From Pandoraea captiosa (GTDB taxonomy: Bacteria > Pseudomonadota > Gammaproteobacteria > Burkholderiales > Burkholderiaceae), in NCBI RefSeq assembly GCF_902459775.1, contig NZ_CABPSQ010000006.1:124001-188000 (forward strand): a DNA stretch of 64,000 nt, given 5' to 3'. Below are positions 43,756 through 52,308 of this stretch, piece after piece (the stretch's first letter is position 1; the number at the start of each line of letters is the position of its first letter). Both the position numbers and the translations under genes were made by a program. The notes under the pieces are model-generated. The model did no database searches and was not told the origin of the DNA. It worked only from the letters and a program-made list of their open reading frames with translations.

Positions 43756-45144
43756 CTACTGTCCTTTTCGACGCAACGCGTCGGGCGTGAAGTCGGACGG
43801 CGACATATCGCCCTGATCGACAACCGGCGCCTTTCGCTGTTGGGCATAGATGGCGTCGACGAGATAGGCGCCCGATTGCAGATCGTGATAGAGCTGCGCG
43901 GCCGGCATGATCTTCCCGTTCTTGAACGTGTTGATCCACGGCACCATCGCCACACGCCACAATTGATGATGGTTATCGTATTCGTCAGCCATCAACGGCG
44001 CCCAGGTGTCCTCGTCGAGATAGATCACTCGCCGCGCGTATTGATGGCGGTAGCCCTTCTTGAGGGTCACGTCGAGCACCCAGACGCGGTGCAGTTCGTA
44101 ACGCATGTAGTCCGGGTTCGGCACGCCTTTGGTCTTCAGAAGATCGTCGTACTTGGTCGAAGGGGAGTTGATGATGTAGTTGTTGTACGGAACGTACATC
44201 TCCTTCTTGCCGACGATTTTCCAGTCGTATCGCTCGGGCGACCCGTTGAAAAGCTGGTCGTCATCCACCGTACGGAAACCGCCAGGCCCTTGCGGCATAT
44301 CGAAACCGAACGAGGGGAGCTGACGCACACGTCGCGTTCCCGGGCTGTATTGATAGGCGTCGCGCGGTTGCGTTTCGTAGTTGAAGTAATCGGTCGAGAT
44401 AATCGCCGTGCCGTTGTCGCGTTCCGGCAACTGCGTTTCGACATAACAATACGAGTTCACGCCGCCGACGGTACTCGCCCGATTTTTCGGATCCGTTCGC
44501 GGAGAGAGACACATCATCTTCGTGCGTCCCCATACGACATTGCCGTTCGGGTAGACCACGGCCTGATCGACCGTCTTGTTCATGGTCCAGGGTCCCCACG
44601 GGTTGTTCATGTTCCAATAGGCTTCGAGGCCGGACTTCGGAATCGGGAACGGTACGGTGCCCGTCGTCGCATTGATACCTTCGCCGTTATTCACCAGTTC
44701 CGAGTTCAGCGCGTTCTTCTTTGCGTTCTCGCAGAACCAGTCGGGATATCCGAAATCCCGATGCGACGTATAGACAGGCACCTTCATCGTATCCGGATAC
44801 TTCTTCAGCAGACTCTTCATGCCGTCTGAGAGACGATCCGCATACTGATCCATGTTCTGTGCCGTAATCACGACAATCGGCTTCTCGTGTGCGTACGGAT
44901 TGGGAAACGGAGAACCGGGCCCCTTGTAGTCCACGCCCGGCGGCACGCCGTTCCACTGACCGCCGAAGGCCGGAATCTGACCGTCCTTGCTGGCCGCCTT
45001 TTCCGCGCCGAGACACGTCAGCGAGGTGCCGAGCTTCGCTGCCTCGTCCGCCGAGACCTTGGCCAGCACCGGCTGCGTCACGAGCGCACTACTGAGCGCC
45101 AGGGCAGCACCCGACAATGTCAATCCGAATACTGAGAGTTTCAT
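43756..45144 (-). CDS. DUF1329 domain outer-membrane-associated protein
   Basis: The 462-residue protein starts with a signal peptide (cut probably after VLA at residue 28) and shows the DUF1329 features GGQWNGVPPGVDYKGPGSPFPNPYA, RRVRQLPSFGFDMPQGP and YRHQYARRVIYLDEDTW. DUF1329 proteins are related to the LolA/LolB lipoprotein-binding fold and are often next to DUF1302 and RND genes in clusters for hydrophobic substrates. It follows the DUF1302 gene by 31 bp. A role in moving steroids through the envelope is inferred from that co-occurrence. Confidence 0.85.
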   Translation of the reverse strand: MKLSVFGLTLSGAALALSSALVTQPVLAKVSADEAAKLGTSLTCLGAEKAASKDGQIPAFGGQWNGVPPGVDYKGPGSPFPNPYAHEKPIVVITAQNMDQYADRLSDGMKSLLKKYPDTMKVPVYTSHRDFGYPDWFCENAKKNALNSELVNNGEGINATTGTVPFPIPKSGLEAYWNMNNPWGPWTMNKTVDQAVVYPNGNVVWGRTKMMCLSPRTDPKNRASTVGGVNSYCYVETQLPERDNGTAIISTDYFNYETQPRDAYQYSPGTRRVRQLPSFGFDMPQGPGGFRTVDDDQLFNGSPERYDWKIVGKKEMYVPYNNYIINSPSTKYDDLLKTKGVPNPDYMRYELHRVWVLDVTLKKGYRHQYARRVIYLDEDTWAPLMADEYDNHHQLWRVAMVPWINTFKNGKIMPAAQLYHDLQSGAYLVDAIYAQQRKAPVVDQGDMSPSDFTPDALRRKGQ

Positions 45145-45175
45145 TCGCTCCTCCTGAAAAACTGTGGGGATTTAC

Positions 45176-46774
45176 TTAGAACGTGTATTTGGCGTGCATC
45201 GTGACGTAGCTGCGATCAGCCAGCGGATGGGTACGCGCGTTGACCGAACCCAGGTAAAGATTGACCGCCATACCCAGTTCGAGATTGTTCAGACGCGTGA
45301 AGTTGGTCCCGATGCTGAAGATCATGTCGCCCACGCCGTTCAGGCTGCCGAATGCACCGCCGAGGGACGCATTGCCAGCGACGGCGTGCGCAAACGAGAT
45401 CGGCACGGCCAGATCCCATTGGTCCACCACATTGGGGTACTTCAGCGTCACCAGGAATTCGTAGGCAACGGAGTTCCGGCTGTTGTAGAGGTCCGAGTAG
45501 CCGGCGCCACCCATCTGATAGGGATCGACACTGGTCACGTGCAAGTAGCCCACTTCAGCCGCCACGTCGACTTCGTTGGCGAGCCAGCTATGCCCGAAAG
45601 TTCGGACCATCGACGCCAGTGCCTGAACCGAGTCGGCGCGTGTCGCCGTCGCACCGGCAGGTGTGTTGACAAGCACCGGTGCGCCTTGTCGGTACACGAC
45701 TTCACCCGAGACCTGCGAATCGCCGACGCGCGTGGAAACGCTCACGCCGGTCAGCTTGATATTGTCGAAGTACTTGATCCGATAGCTTGGCGAGGGCGTG
45801 TTCTGGAAAACCACGCTCGGGTTCTTGTCGTGATAGTTCAGCCAATAGAACCCGAGGTCGGTGTTCGCCGTGACGAGGTAGTGCATGCCTACGCCGCCCT
45901 GCCCTGCGTTGCGCGGACGGATGTCGCTCCCGTTGGGAAACGTCACCCCAGGGGCCGCATAGAGGAATTCCGCGCCGGGCCCGACGATATCGGACGTCGA
46001 AAAATAATCGCCGACCGGAAAAATCTCGTTTTCCTTGTACTTGAACTGGTAATAGCCCTGAACACTCAGCGCATCGGTCAGTTGAAGCTGCGCGGAGATC
46101 TGCGGCACCGGAAGCAGAATGTCCTTTACCTCGGCGCCGGGGACATTGCCCTTGGTGGCATCGGCAGGCCCCTGTGCCGCCGCAACGCCCGAGAAGAAGA
46201 GACTTTCGCCCCACGCCACCACCTGATTCCCCAGGCGGACGTCCAGCCGTCGGGTATCGCCAAGACTCCAGCCACCGTAGGCGTACGCGTTCAGCAGTCG
46301 CACCCGGCGACCGTCGAAAAAGCTCGCGGCGTCAGTGAAGGAGTCGTGCGGACCGGTCTTGTTGACGGTACCGGGAGAGTTGTTGCTGTTGCTGCTCCGG
46401 TACACCTGATCGTAAAACGCGTCCGCGCTGAAGTTGAAGCCGAAGTCCCGGTGCTTCAGGTTCGACTCGAAGAGCGCCGACAGCCGGTTGTTGACGAGGC
46501 CCCACTTCCTGAAGTTTCTGTTGCCATCGTCGGCATTGATCTGCGCGGGAAGACCATTGACACCAATTGGTCCGTTGATGAGCGCGTCGGACTGCCCTGC
46601 GATACGCATGCCGAGACCATACGTCGCCGTCACCCGATAGTCGATCGTCGTGTCGTCGGTAATGAAGTACTGTCCTGCATTTGCGATGCCGCTTGCGCCC
46701 AGCAGAACACCAACAGCGATGGGCGCCAGACATTTGCGTTTTCCGACGAACGCTTTTCTCTTGCCTGCCTTCAT
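45176..46774 (-). CDS. DUF1302 outer membrane protein
   Basis: The 532-residue protein has a signal peptide (cleavage likely after ANA near residue 33) and a beta-barrel type sequence: alternating hydrophobic strands, WGESLFFSGVAAAQGPADATKGNVPGAE-like loop typical of DUF1302, and a C-terminal aromatic end (MHAKYTF) as used for barrel assembly. GGAGGA precedes ATG at 46774. It is the first gene of a two-gene operon with DUF1329 and has the shared promoter element 126 bp upstream. It may be the outer membrane channel or binding protein for steroids. Confidence 0.86.
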   Translation of the reverse strand: MKAGKRKAFVGKRKCLAPIAVGVLLGASGIANAGQYFITDDTTIDYRVTATYGLGMRIAGQSDALINGPIGVNGLPAQINADDGNRNFRKWGLVNNRLSALFESNLKHRDFGFNFSADAFYDQVYRSSNSNNSPGTVNKTGPHDSFTDAASFFDGRRVRLLNAYAYGGWSLGDTRRLDVRLGNQVVAWGESLFFSGVAAAQGPADATKGNVPGAEVKDILLPVPQISAQLQLTDALSVQGYYQFKYKENEIFPVGDYFSTSDIVGPGAEFLYAAPGVTFPNGSDIRPRNAGQGGVGMHYLVTANTDLGFYWLNYHDKNPSVVFQNTPSPSYRIKYFDNIKLTGVSVSTRVGDSQVSGEVVYRQGAPVLVNTPAGATATRADSVQALASMVRTFGHSWLANEVDVAAEVGYLHVTSVDPYQMGGAGYSDLYNSRNSVAYEFLVTLKYPNVVDQWDLAVPISFAHAVAGNASLGGAFGSLNGVGDMIFSIGTNFTRLNNLELGMAVNLYLGSVNARTHPLADRSYVTMHAKYTF

Positions 46775-46872
46775 TGCTCCTCCATTCATTGTTCTAAGTA
46801 TTTTTCCGCGCCAGCCGTCAACCGCATTGCAAAGCGCGTGCGCAGAATGCGCTACGCACCCCGCTACTCCGT

Positions 46873-46916
46873 ACTTTGGTTGCGTCATTAATTGGGCTCA
46901 TCGTCCATTGCGACTA
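46873..46916 (-). promoter_or_regulatory. Steroid-cluster promoter element upstream of the DUF1302 gene
   Basis: Reading leftward, TAGTCGCAATGGACGAT occupies 46916-46900 and is followed by G. CAAAGT (46878-46873) lies 21 bp after the 17-mer. The element starts 20 bp after the stop codon of the RND gene. Confidence 0.73.
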
Positions 46917-46935
46917 CGCACAAACCCGCCCGCAT

Positions 46936-49377
46936 TTATTCGTGAACCGATTCGGCTTGCGAATGCCGGGATTGGGGTTGGGCGACGCCTTCGTCGGCGA
47001 CCGAAAAGCGCATCGGTGCGCTCGACGCGGCCGAAGATCGAGCCGTTTTCGCGTGGTTGAAACAAGCGCCGAGCGCGGGGAGCAGGAAGACAGCGCCAAG
47101 CAGATTGACAAGGAACATGAATGCGAGAAGCACGCCCATGTCCGCCTGAAACTTCAGCGACGAGAATGCCCAGGTACCGACACCGCAAGCCATCGTGATG
47201 GCGGTAAAGACCGCGGCGGTGCCCCGCTGGCGCATCGCTTCATAAAAGGCATGCTGGAAGTCTTTTCGACCGTGCTCCATTTCATGCTGAACACGTTCGT
47301 AGAGATAAATACCGTAATCGACACCGACGCCAACGCCCAGCGCAATGACCGGCAACGTGGCAACCTTCAGGCCGATGCCGAGCATCGCCATCAACGCATT
47401 GCAAAGGATGGAGACGATGGCCAACGGAACAATGATGCAAAGCACCGCTTTCCACGAACGGAACGTCAGTACGCAAAGCAGGCTGATCGCACCGAAGATG
47501 GAGAGCAGCATCGTGACTTCGGCTTCTGTCACCGCTTCGTTGGTCGCGGCGATCACCCCCACGTTGCCTGCCGCGAGCTTGAAGGAGAGCTGGGGTGTCT
47601 GGATGTCCGCCGAGATCCGCTTGATTTCGGAGACGATGTGTTTGAGCGTGGCCCCCTGATGGTCCTCCGTGTAGATGAGGATCTGTATCGCCTTGCAGCC
47701 GTCGGTGTTCAATCCGCCGTCAGGATTCCATCCGTCGGCCCCCTGGCTGAGCCCGCGACTCGATTTCGGCAATGCCTGCCAGCGCGGATTTCCCTCGTTG
47801 TTGGCCGCGATGGCCACCTTCGCCACGTCGGGCACACTGACCACCGATCGCACGCCGTACACACCGCGCATCTGCATCTCGAACCGGTCGATGGCGTGCA
47901 TGACGGGATAGTGAAGGCAGGCGTCATCCGTATATCCGGAAGTCTCGGCAATCACACTGAGCACGTCGACACCGGTGTAGTAACTCTTGATGATGCCGGC
48001 GTTGTCGAGGTTGTAGCGCGACTGATCTCGCAGCTCGGGCGCACCGCTGCCGATATCGCCGACAGTCAGGTTTCTCGATTCGTAAACACCGACGGCGAGC
48101 AACGCCAGGCTAATGATGAAAACCACCATTGCCGTCGGCTGCGATGCCGCCTTCGACATCGCCCACCAAAGGGGGTGCTTACCGTCTTCGTCGAACGCAT
48201 GAGCTTTCCTGGCAGACGCCTCGAGCCTCATATGCGAGAGCACGATCGGCAACAGCATCTTGTTCGTCACAATCATGAGCAACACACCCAGGCACGCCGT
48301 TACGCCGAGCTCACGAACGCTGGGGATATCAATGCGCATGATGACGAGAAAGCCCAGCGCGTTGGTGAGCAACGCAACACTGCCCGGGATGAACAGCGAG
48401 GAAAATGCGCCATGTGCCGCTTCAATGGAATTTCGACCGACCAGAATCTGTTGCTTCCACGCGTTGGTCATTTGCACCGCGTGCGAAACGCCGATCGAGA
48501 AGATCAGGAAGGGCACAAGAATGGAGAGTGGATCGATGCCATATCCGATCAATGGCAGTATGCCCAGCAGCCACACCACAGGTAGCAGCGCGACGAGCAG
48601 CGCAAGCAGCGTCATCTTCACCGATCGGCAATACGCGAAGAGCAAGGCCCCCGTGATCAGAAATGCGGCGGCGAAGAACGTCACCACGCCGGCAAGTCCG
48701 CTGACGATATCGCCGATCAATGTCGGAAATCCGATGATCTCTACTGAGATGTCCGGCGAACTGAAGTGTTGCCGAACCATTTCGAGGCGCTTTGCCACCT
48801 CGACATAATCGACTTTCTTGCCGGTCTGCGGATCCGTCTCCTGCAGGTCCGAGCGAATCATCGCGCCTTTCAGGTCACTCTGTACCAACTGACCGATCTG
48901 GCCGGATTTCGCCACATTTCGTCTGACCGTTGCCAACTCGTCCGGCGTGCCACTGAACTTCGACGGCACGACGACGTCGCCATAAAAGCCCTGCTCCGTG
49001 ACTTCGACGAAACGGACGTTCGGGGTGAAGATCGACGCCACGCGCGGGCGGTCGACCCCCGGGATGAAGAACACATCGTCAGTGGCGCCGCGTAGCGCAT
49101 TCAGAAACTTCGCGTTATAGATATCGCCCTCACCGTTCCAGCGCAGGTTGACGAGAATTCGGTTTCCCCCCGGAAAGACGTTGGCGTACTTCATGAAGGT
49201 CTTCATGTACGGATGATCCAGCGGGATCATCTTGTAGAAGCCCGGATCCAGACTGAGCCTTGATGCACTGGCGGCCAGAAGCATGGTGACGATGACGAAG
49301 ATCGTCAATAGAAGCCGGCGGCTGGCGAACAGGCGATCGGCACAGCGCCCGACGAATTTGTAGGATGATGAGTGCAT
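46936..49377 (-). CDS. RND/MMPL-family transporter permease
   Basis: The 813-residue membrane protein has two repeats of one helix, a large periplasmic loop and a block of five helices, as in MMPL/HpnN-type RND proteins. GVGVGVDYGIYLYERVQHEME near the C-terminal block and FLIFSIGVSHAVQMTNAWK in the first block are the paired family motifs. GAGG lies 8 bases before ATG at 49377. Relatives export or import hopanoids, mycolates and other lipids. It is 10 bp after the YCF48-like gene. Steroid transport is inferred from location. Confidence 0.87.
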   Translation of the reverse strand: MHSSSYKFVGRCADRLFASRRLLLTIFVIVTMLLAASASRLSLDPGFYKMIPLDHPYMKTFMKYANVFPGGNRILVNLRWNGEGDIYNAKFLNALRGATDDVFFIPGVDRPRVASIFTPNVRFVEVTEQGFYGDVVVPSKFSGTPDELATVRRNVAKSGQIGQLVQSDLKGAMIRSDLQETDPQTGKKVDYVEVAKRLEMVRQHFSSPDISVEIIGFPTLIGDIVSGLAGVVTFFAAAFLITGALLFAYCRSVKMTLLALLVALLPVVWLLGILPLIGYGIDPLSILVPFLIFSIGVSHAVQMTNAWKQQILVGRNSIEAAHGAFSSLFIPGSVALLTNALGFLVIMRIDIPSVRELGVTACLGVLLMIVTNKMLLPIVLSHMRLEASARKAHAFDEDGKHPLWWAMSKAASQPTAMVVFIISLALLAVGVYESRNLTVGDIGSGAPELRDQSRYNLDNAGIIKSYYTGVDVLSVIAETSGYTDDACLHYPVMHAIDRFEMQMRGVYGVRSVVSVPDVAKVAIAANNEGNPRWQALPKSSRGLSQGADGWNPDGGLNTDGCKAIQILIYTEDHQGATLKHIVSEIKRISADIQTPQLSFKLAAGNVGVIAATNEAVTEAEVTMLLSIFGAISLLCVLTFRSWKAVLCIIVPLAIVSILCNALMAMLGIGLKVATLPVIALGVGVGVDYGIYLYERVQHEMEHGRKDFQHAFYEAMRQRGTAAVFTAITMACGVGTWAFSSLKFQADMGVLLAFMFLVNLLGAVFLLPALGACFNHAKTARSSAASSAPMRFSVADEGVAQPQSRHSQAESVHE

Positions 49378-49387
49378 CGCTTTTTCC

Positions 49388-50362
49388 TCAGGGCTGCTTT
49401 GCATTCAGGATTGCCTTGTCCACCGCAATCCCTGTCTCGCCGGCGAGCAACAGGCTGCCGTCTTGCATTTCACGAACGTCGGAATAACTTCCTCTTGCGC
49501 CGGTGTGAAGCGTCACGAACGACTGCACGCCCGGGTCGGAGAGTGCGATCGCACCTCCCTGTCCGACAAGGACGACGCGGCCGTCGCGCAATTGCGTGCC
49601 GCCGTACAGTGCCGCGTTCAAATGGGTGGGGATTTCCTGCCAGGACACCATGTCGGGGTCACTGATGTACACGCGCCCACGCATGCCATAGACCAGCCAC
49701 TTCCCTTGCGACAGAGCCAGTGCACCGAAGAACGATCCGCCATAGAACTTCGGCACGGTCGTCCAGTGCCGTCCGCCATCGACAGATCGGGCCACCAATC
49801 CTTGCTCGCCGGCGATCAGCAGCTTGTCCCCGCGTCCGGCGATCCCGTAGAGATGCGCATCTTCGACACCGATCTCGCGTGCGTTCCATGTGCGCCCCGC
49901 GTCTGTGGATTCGAGGAATGCGCCAAACGCGCCGACCGCAAACAGCGGGCCGCCCGCCGATGCATAGAGATCGAACAGCGGTTCCGGGCGATCAGACGCC
50001 ACGTGCACGCGAGTCCAGCTTTTTCCACCGTCCTCCGTCTTCAGAATCGATTGATCCTGCCCCACGGAGAATCCATGACTCGCGTCGACGAAATGAAGTC
50101 GGGTCAATGCCGATTCCGCCGATTTGCCCCCCGGCGAGGTCTGCGCCGGATGCCATGTCCTGCCCTGGTCGGTGCTGACGAGCATCGTTCCGATGTCCCC
50201 GGCCGCAGCGGCGCCCGACGCATTGACGTCAATGCCGCTGACCAATAACTTGTCGGACTTGATCTGGGTTGGAGGGAATGCGGGTTCGGGACGCGCCGAA
50301 AACGCAACGACAGATGCGACGGCGACAATCGCCGACATCGCGATACCGACAAGCTTGTGCAC
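49388..50362 (-). CDS. YCF48-like / BNR-repeat periplasmic protein
   Basis: The 324-residue protein has an N-terminal signal or anchor helix (LVGIAMSAIVAVASVVAFSA) followed by repeated beta-propeller units with S-D-G/K-G-R/K-T/S-W signatures: STDQGRTWHP, TEDGGKSWTR, STDAGRTWNA, SVDGGRHWTT. This is the YCF48/BNR fold. Genes of this kind commonly sit beside RND, DUF1302 and DUF1329 genes in catabolic clusters; it may be a periplasmic partner of the RND permease encoded downstream. It leads that two-gene operon, 162 bp from the shared promoter element. Confidence 0.85.
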   Translation of the reverse strand: MHKLVGIAMSAIVAVASVVAFSARPEPAFPPTQIKSDKLLVSGIDVNASGAAAAGDIGTMLVSTDQGRTWHPAQTSPGGKSAESALTRLHFVDASHGFSVGQDQSILKTEDGGKSWTRVHVASDRPEPLFDLYASAGGPLFAVGAFGAFLESTDAGRTWNAREIGVEDAHLYGIAGRGDKLLIAGEQGLVARSVDGGRHWTTVPKFYGGSFFGALALSQGKWLVYGMRGRVYISDPDMVSWQEIPTHLNAALYGGTQLRDGRVVLVGQGGAIALSDPGVQSFVTLHTGARGSYSDVREMQDGSLLLAGETGIAVDKAILNAKQP

Positions 50363-50496
50363 AGCTCCTCCTTAGGCAACGACGCTGACTGCGAGGCCGC
50401 CTCGTGTCTCCGGATGCGCATGTATTGCGCTAGTTGTGATGAGGTAACGAATCGCCGGACTCCGTCGATTCGGGAGCGGTGCATTCGATGAGATGG

Positions 50497-50540
50497 ATTG
50501 TTGGCGCGATTGAACGGGCAGGCATCGTCCGATGGGACTA
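50497..50540 (-). promoter_or_regulatory. Steroid-cluster promoter element upstream of the YCF48-RND operon
   Basis: Reading leftward, TAGTCCCATCGGACGAT occupies 50540-50524 and is followed by G. AACAAT (50502-50497) lies 21 bp after the 17-mer. The first three bases of the element are the TAG stop codon of the upstream hydratase gene. Confidence 0.76.
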
Positions 50541-51362
50541 GCTGCGATAGATCGGTGCACGGCGAGCGAGAAACGCGTTCACGCCCTCAGCGAAATCAGG
50601 CGCTTCGACGCCTCGGACAAACATGTCTTGTTCGGCCGACAATTGTTGAGCAAGCGTATTGACGGCGCCTTGATGGACGAGCGCCTTTGACTTTGCCATC
50701 GCGCCGGTCGAGCCCCGTGCCAGGCGTTCGACCAACGCGTTCAGTTCGTCGTCCAGTCTGTCCGCAGGCACGACCCAGTTGGCGAGGCCCAGGCGCATCG
50801 CGGTGTGCGCATCGACGCGATCGGAGAGCAACGTCAACTCCATCGCGCGTTTGTGTCCCATCGCGCGCGGAAGTGCGTAGGTCGCCCCGCCGTCAGGGCT
50901 CGCCCCGATAAGACTGTAGGCGAGCTTGAGGAAGGTGTCGTCCGCACAAATCGCCAGATCGCACGCCGCCATCAGCCCCACGCCGAATCCGGCGACAGCG
51001 CCGTGCACGCAGGCGACAACGGGCTTGCCGGTTTGTTGTAACAGCAAGATGGCGTGATGTGCGTCGTCGATAAGATCGCTGAAGGCCGCTTTGCCGTCTT
51101 CCGTGGCCAGTTGCAGCAACGCCTGAAACTCGCGCAGATCGCCCCCGGCCATGAAATTCGCACCTGCCCCACGAATCACGATGACGCGCGCATCGGACGC
51201 AGACACGGCACGCTCGACGCACTCGCGCAGTCGACGTGCCAACGAACGGCTGAGGGCGTTCATCTGTTGCGGGCGATTGAGGATCAGTGTGGCCACGCCA
51301 CCGTGTTGCGAATACAAGACGGGATCTGACGCAACGGCTGAAATGTCACGAGTGTCACGCAT
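50538..51362 (-). CDS. Enoyl-CoA hydratase/isomerase family protein
   Basis: The 274-residue crotonase has GAGANFMAGGDLREF and GAVAGFGVGLMAACDLAICADD, the oxyanion-hole pieces, and YSLIGASPDGGATYALPR with the acidic catalytic region. ATG at 51362 has GGAG 5 bases upstream and overlaps the stop of the preceding hydratase gene by 8 bases; ATG 51365 is possible. It is third in an operon with a thiolase and a ChsH-like hydratase. Together they could carry one round of beta-oxidation of a CoA-activated steroid side chain. Confidence 0.83.
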   Translation of the reverse strand: MRDTRDISAVASDPVLYSQHGGVATLILNRPQQMNALSRSLARRLRECVERAVSASDARVIVIRGAGANFMAGGDLREFQALLQLATEDGKAAFSDLIDDAHHAILLLQQTGKPVVACVHGAVAGFGVGLMAACDLAICADDTFLKLAYSLIGASPDGGATYALPRAMGHKRAMELTLLSDRVDAHTAMRLGLANWVVPADRLDDELNALVERLARGSTGAMAKSKALVHQGAVNTLAQQLSAEQDMFVRGVEAPDFAEGVNAFLARRAPIYRS

Positions 51363-52299
51363 CATGGCTCCGCTCGAACCGTACGGCCCCACGCACGTGG
51401 GTTCCCCTCGCACTGCGTCCGACCACCGTTATCGATTTTTCCGCGTCGACTTCCGTGTCCTCGCCCTCCCCTGTCAACACGAGTTCATCGCCAGGAAAAA
51501 TCGGCAACGCGAGCTTGACGTCGATTGACGCAATGGTGGACGCCGGCGGGCATACAAGAAGGCCAAACCGTTCGACGTAGGCGGTGACGGAGAGAATGTT
51601 CAGGAAGATGTCGGGCGAACCTGAGGCACGAGCGTATGCCTGGTCGTGATGAATCGGATGAAAGTCGCGCGTGGCGATCGCCGACGCGACGATGCTCGTC
51701 GTCGACACGGAAAGACGCAGTTCGGGGTAGCGCTCCGACGCAGTGTCGCCCGACACGCCATGGCCAATTTCCGGCATATTCGTCGGCGACGCCGTCGCGT
51801 CGGCGTGACCGTCAGACGCCCGTGGACAAGCAACGAGCATCGTGAATTCCATTGTGCCGACCGGCCTCTCGTGCTGATCCGTGAACTGGTAATGCACGGT
51901 CACAAAGTGTCCGTCTCCCAGCGCAGTTCGCTTGAGTGCGCTGATCGTGCCGACATGCGAGGAATATCTGAGACGGTCTCCTATGCACGGCCGCCGGTGA
52001 AAGCGCTGATGCGAGCGGATCCCCACGGCTTTCGTGAAACCGTGATCCGCCAGGACATTTAACACATCCCAGGCGTCCGTCGCTGACGAACCCGGCGCAT
52101 GAACGCCCCCGTAGCCGGGCATCGTCCAGACCTGGAGCATGGCGAGCGGAACATCTTCATCGCGCGATGCCGGGTAGCCGAACACCTCGCGCCACTGTCG
52201 CGCCATCGCCGTATTGACCGCGTCCCAAGCGACGATCGGGCCAAACGTACGGCCGATTCGTTCGGCACCTGGCGCCGGTCTTTCCACCACGTCATGCAT
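51355..52299 (-). CDS. Double-hotdog MaoC-like hydratase, ChsH1/ChsH2-like fusion
   Basis: The 314-residue protein contains two hotdog domains. The N-terminal one (about 1-160) is of the MaoC_dehydrat_N/FAS1 type with SHQRFHRRPCIGDRL. The C-terminal one holds ATRDFHPIHHDQAYARASGSPDIFLN, with catalytic Asp and His, and resembles ChsH1 of mycobacteria. In actinobacteria these halves are separate subunits (ChsH2 N-terminal part and ChsH1) that hydrate the enoyl-CoA of a steroid side chain. The DUF35 domain of ChsH2 is absent. It lies 9 bp after the thiolase gene. The ChsH comparison is from memory and needs alignment. Confidence 0.75.
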   Translation of the reverse strand: MHDVVERPAPGAERIGRTFGPIVAWDAVNTAMARQWREVFGYPASRDEDVPLAMLQVWTMPGYGGVHAPGSSATDAWDVLNVLADHGFTKAVGIRSHQRFHRRPCIGDRLRYSSHVGTISALKRTALGDGHFVTVHYQFTDQHERPVGTMEFTMLVACPRASDGHADATASPTNMPEIGHGVSGDTASERYPELRLSVSTTSIVASAIATRDFHPIHHDQAYARASGSPDIFLNILSVTAYVERFGLLVCPPASTIASIDVKLALPIFPGDELVLTGEGEDTEVDAEKSITVVGRSARGTHVRGAVRFERSHDA

Positions 52300-52308
52300 G
52301 GTGTCGCC

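Noticed and set aside
46876-48585. Long plus-strand frame opposite the RND gene
   Set aside because: It is a shadow of the RND coding sequence, with His/Arg-rich translation and no recognisable domain.
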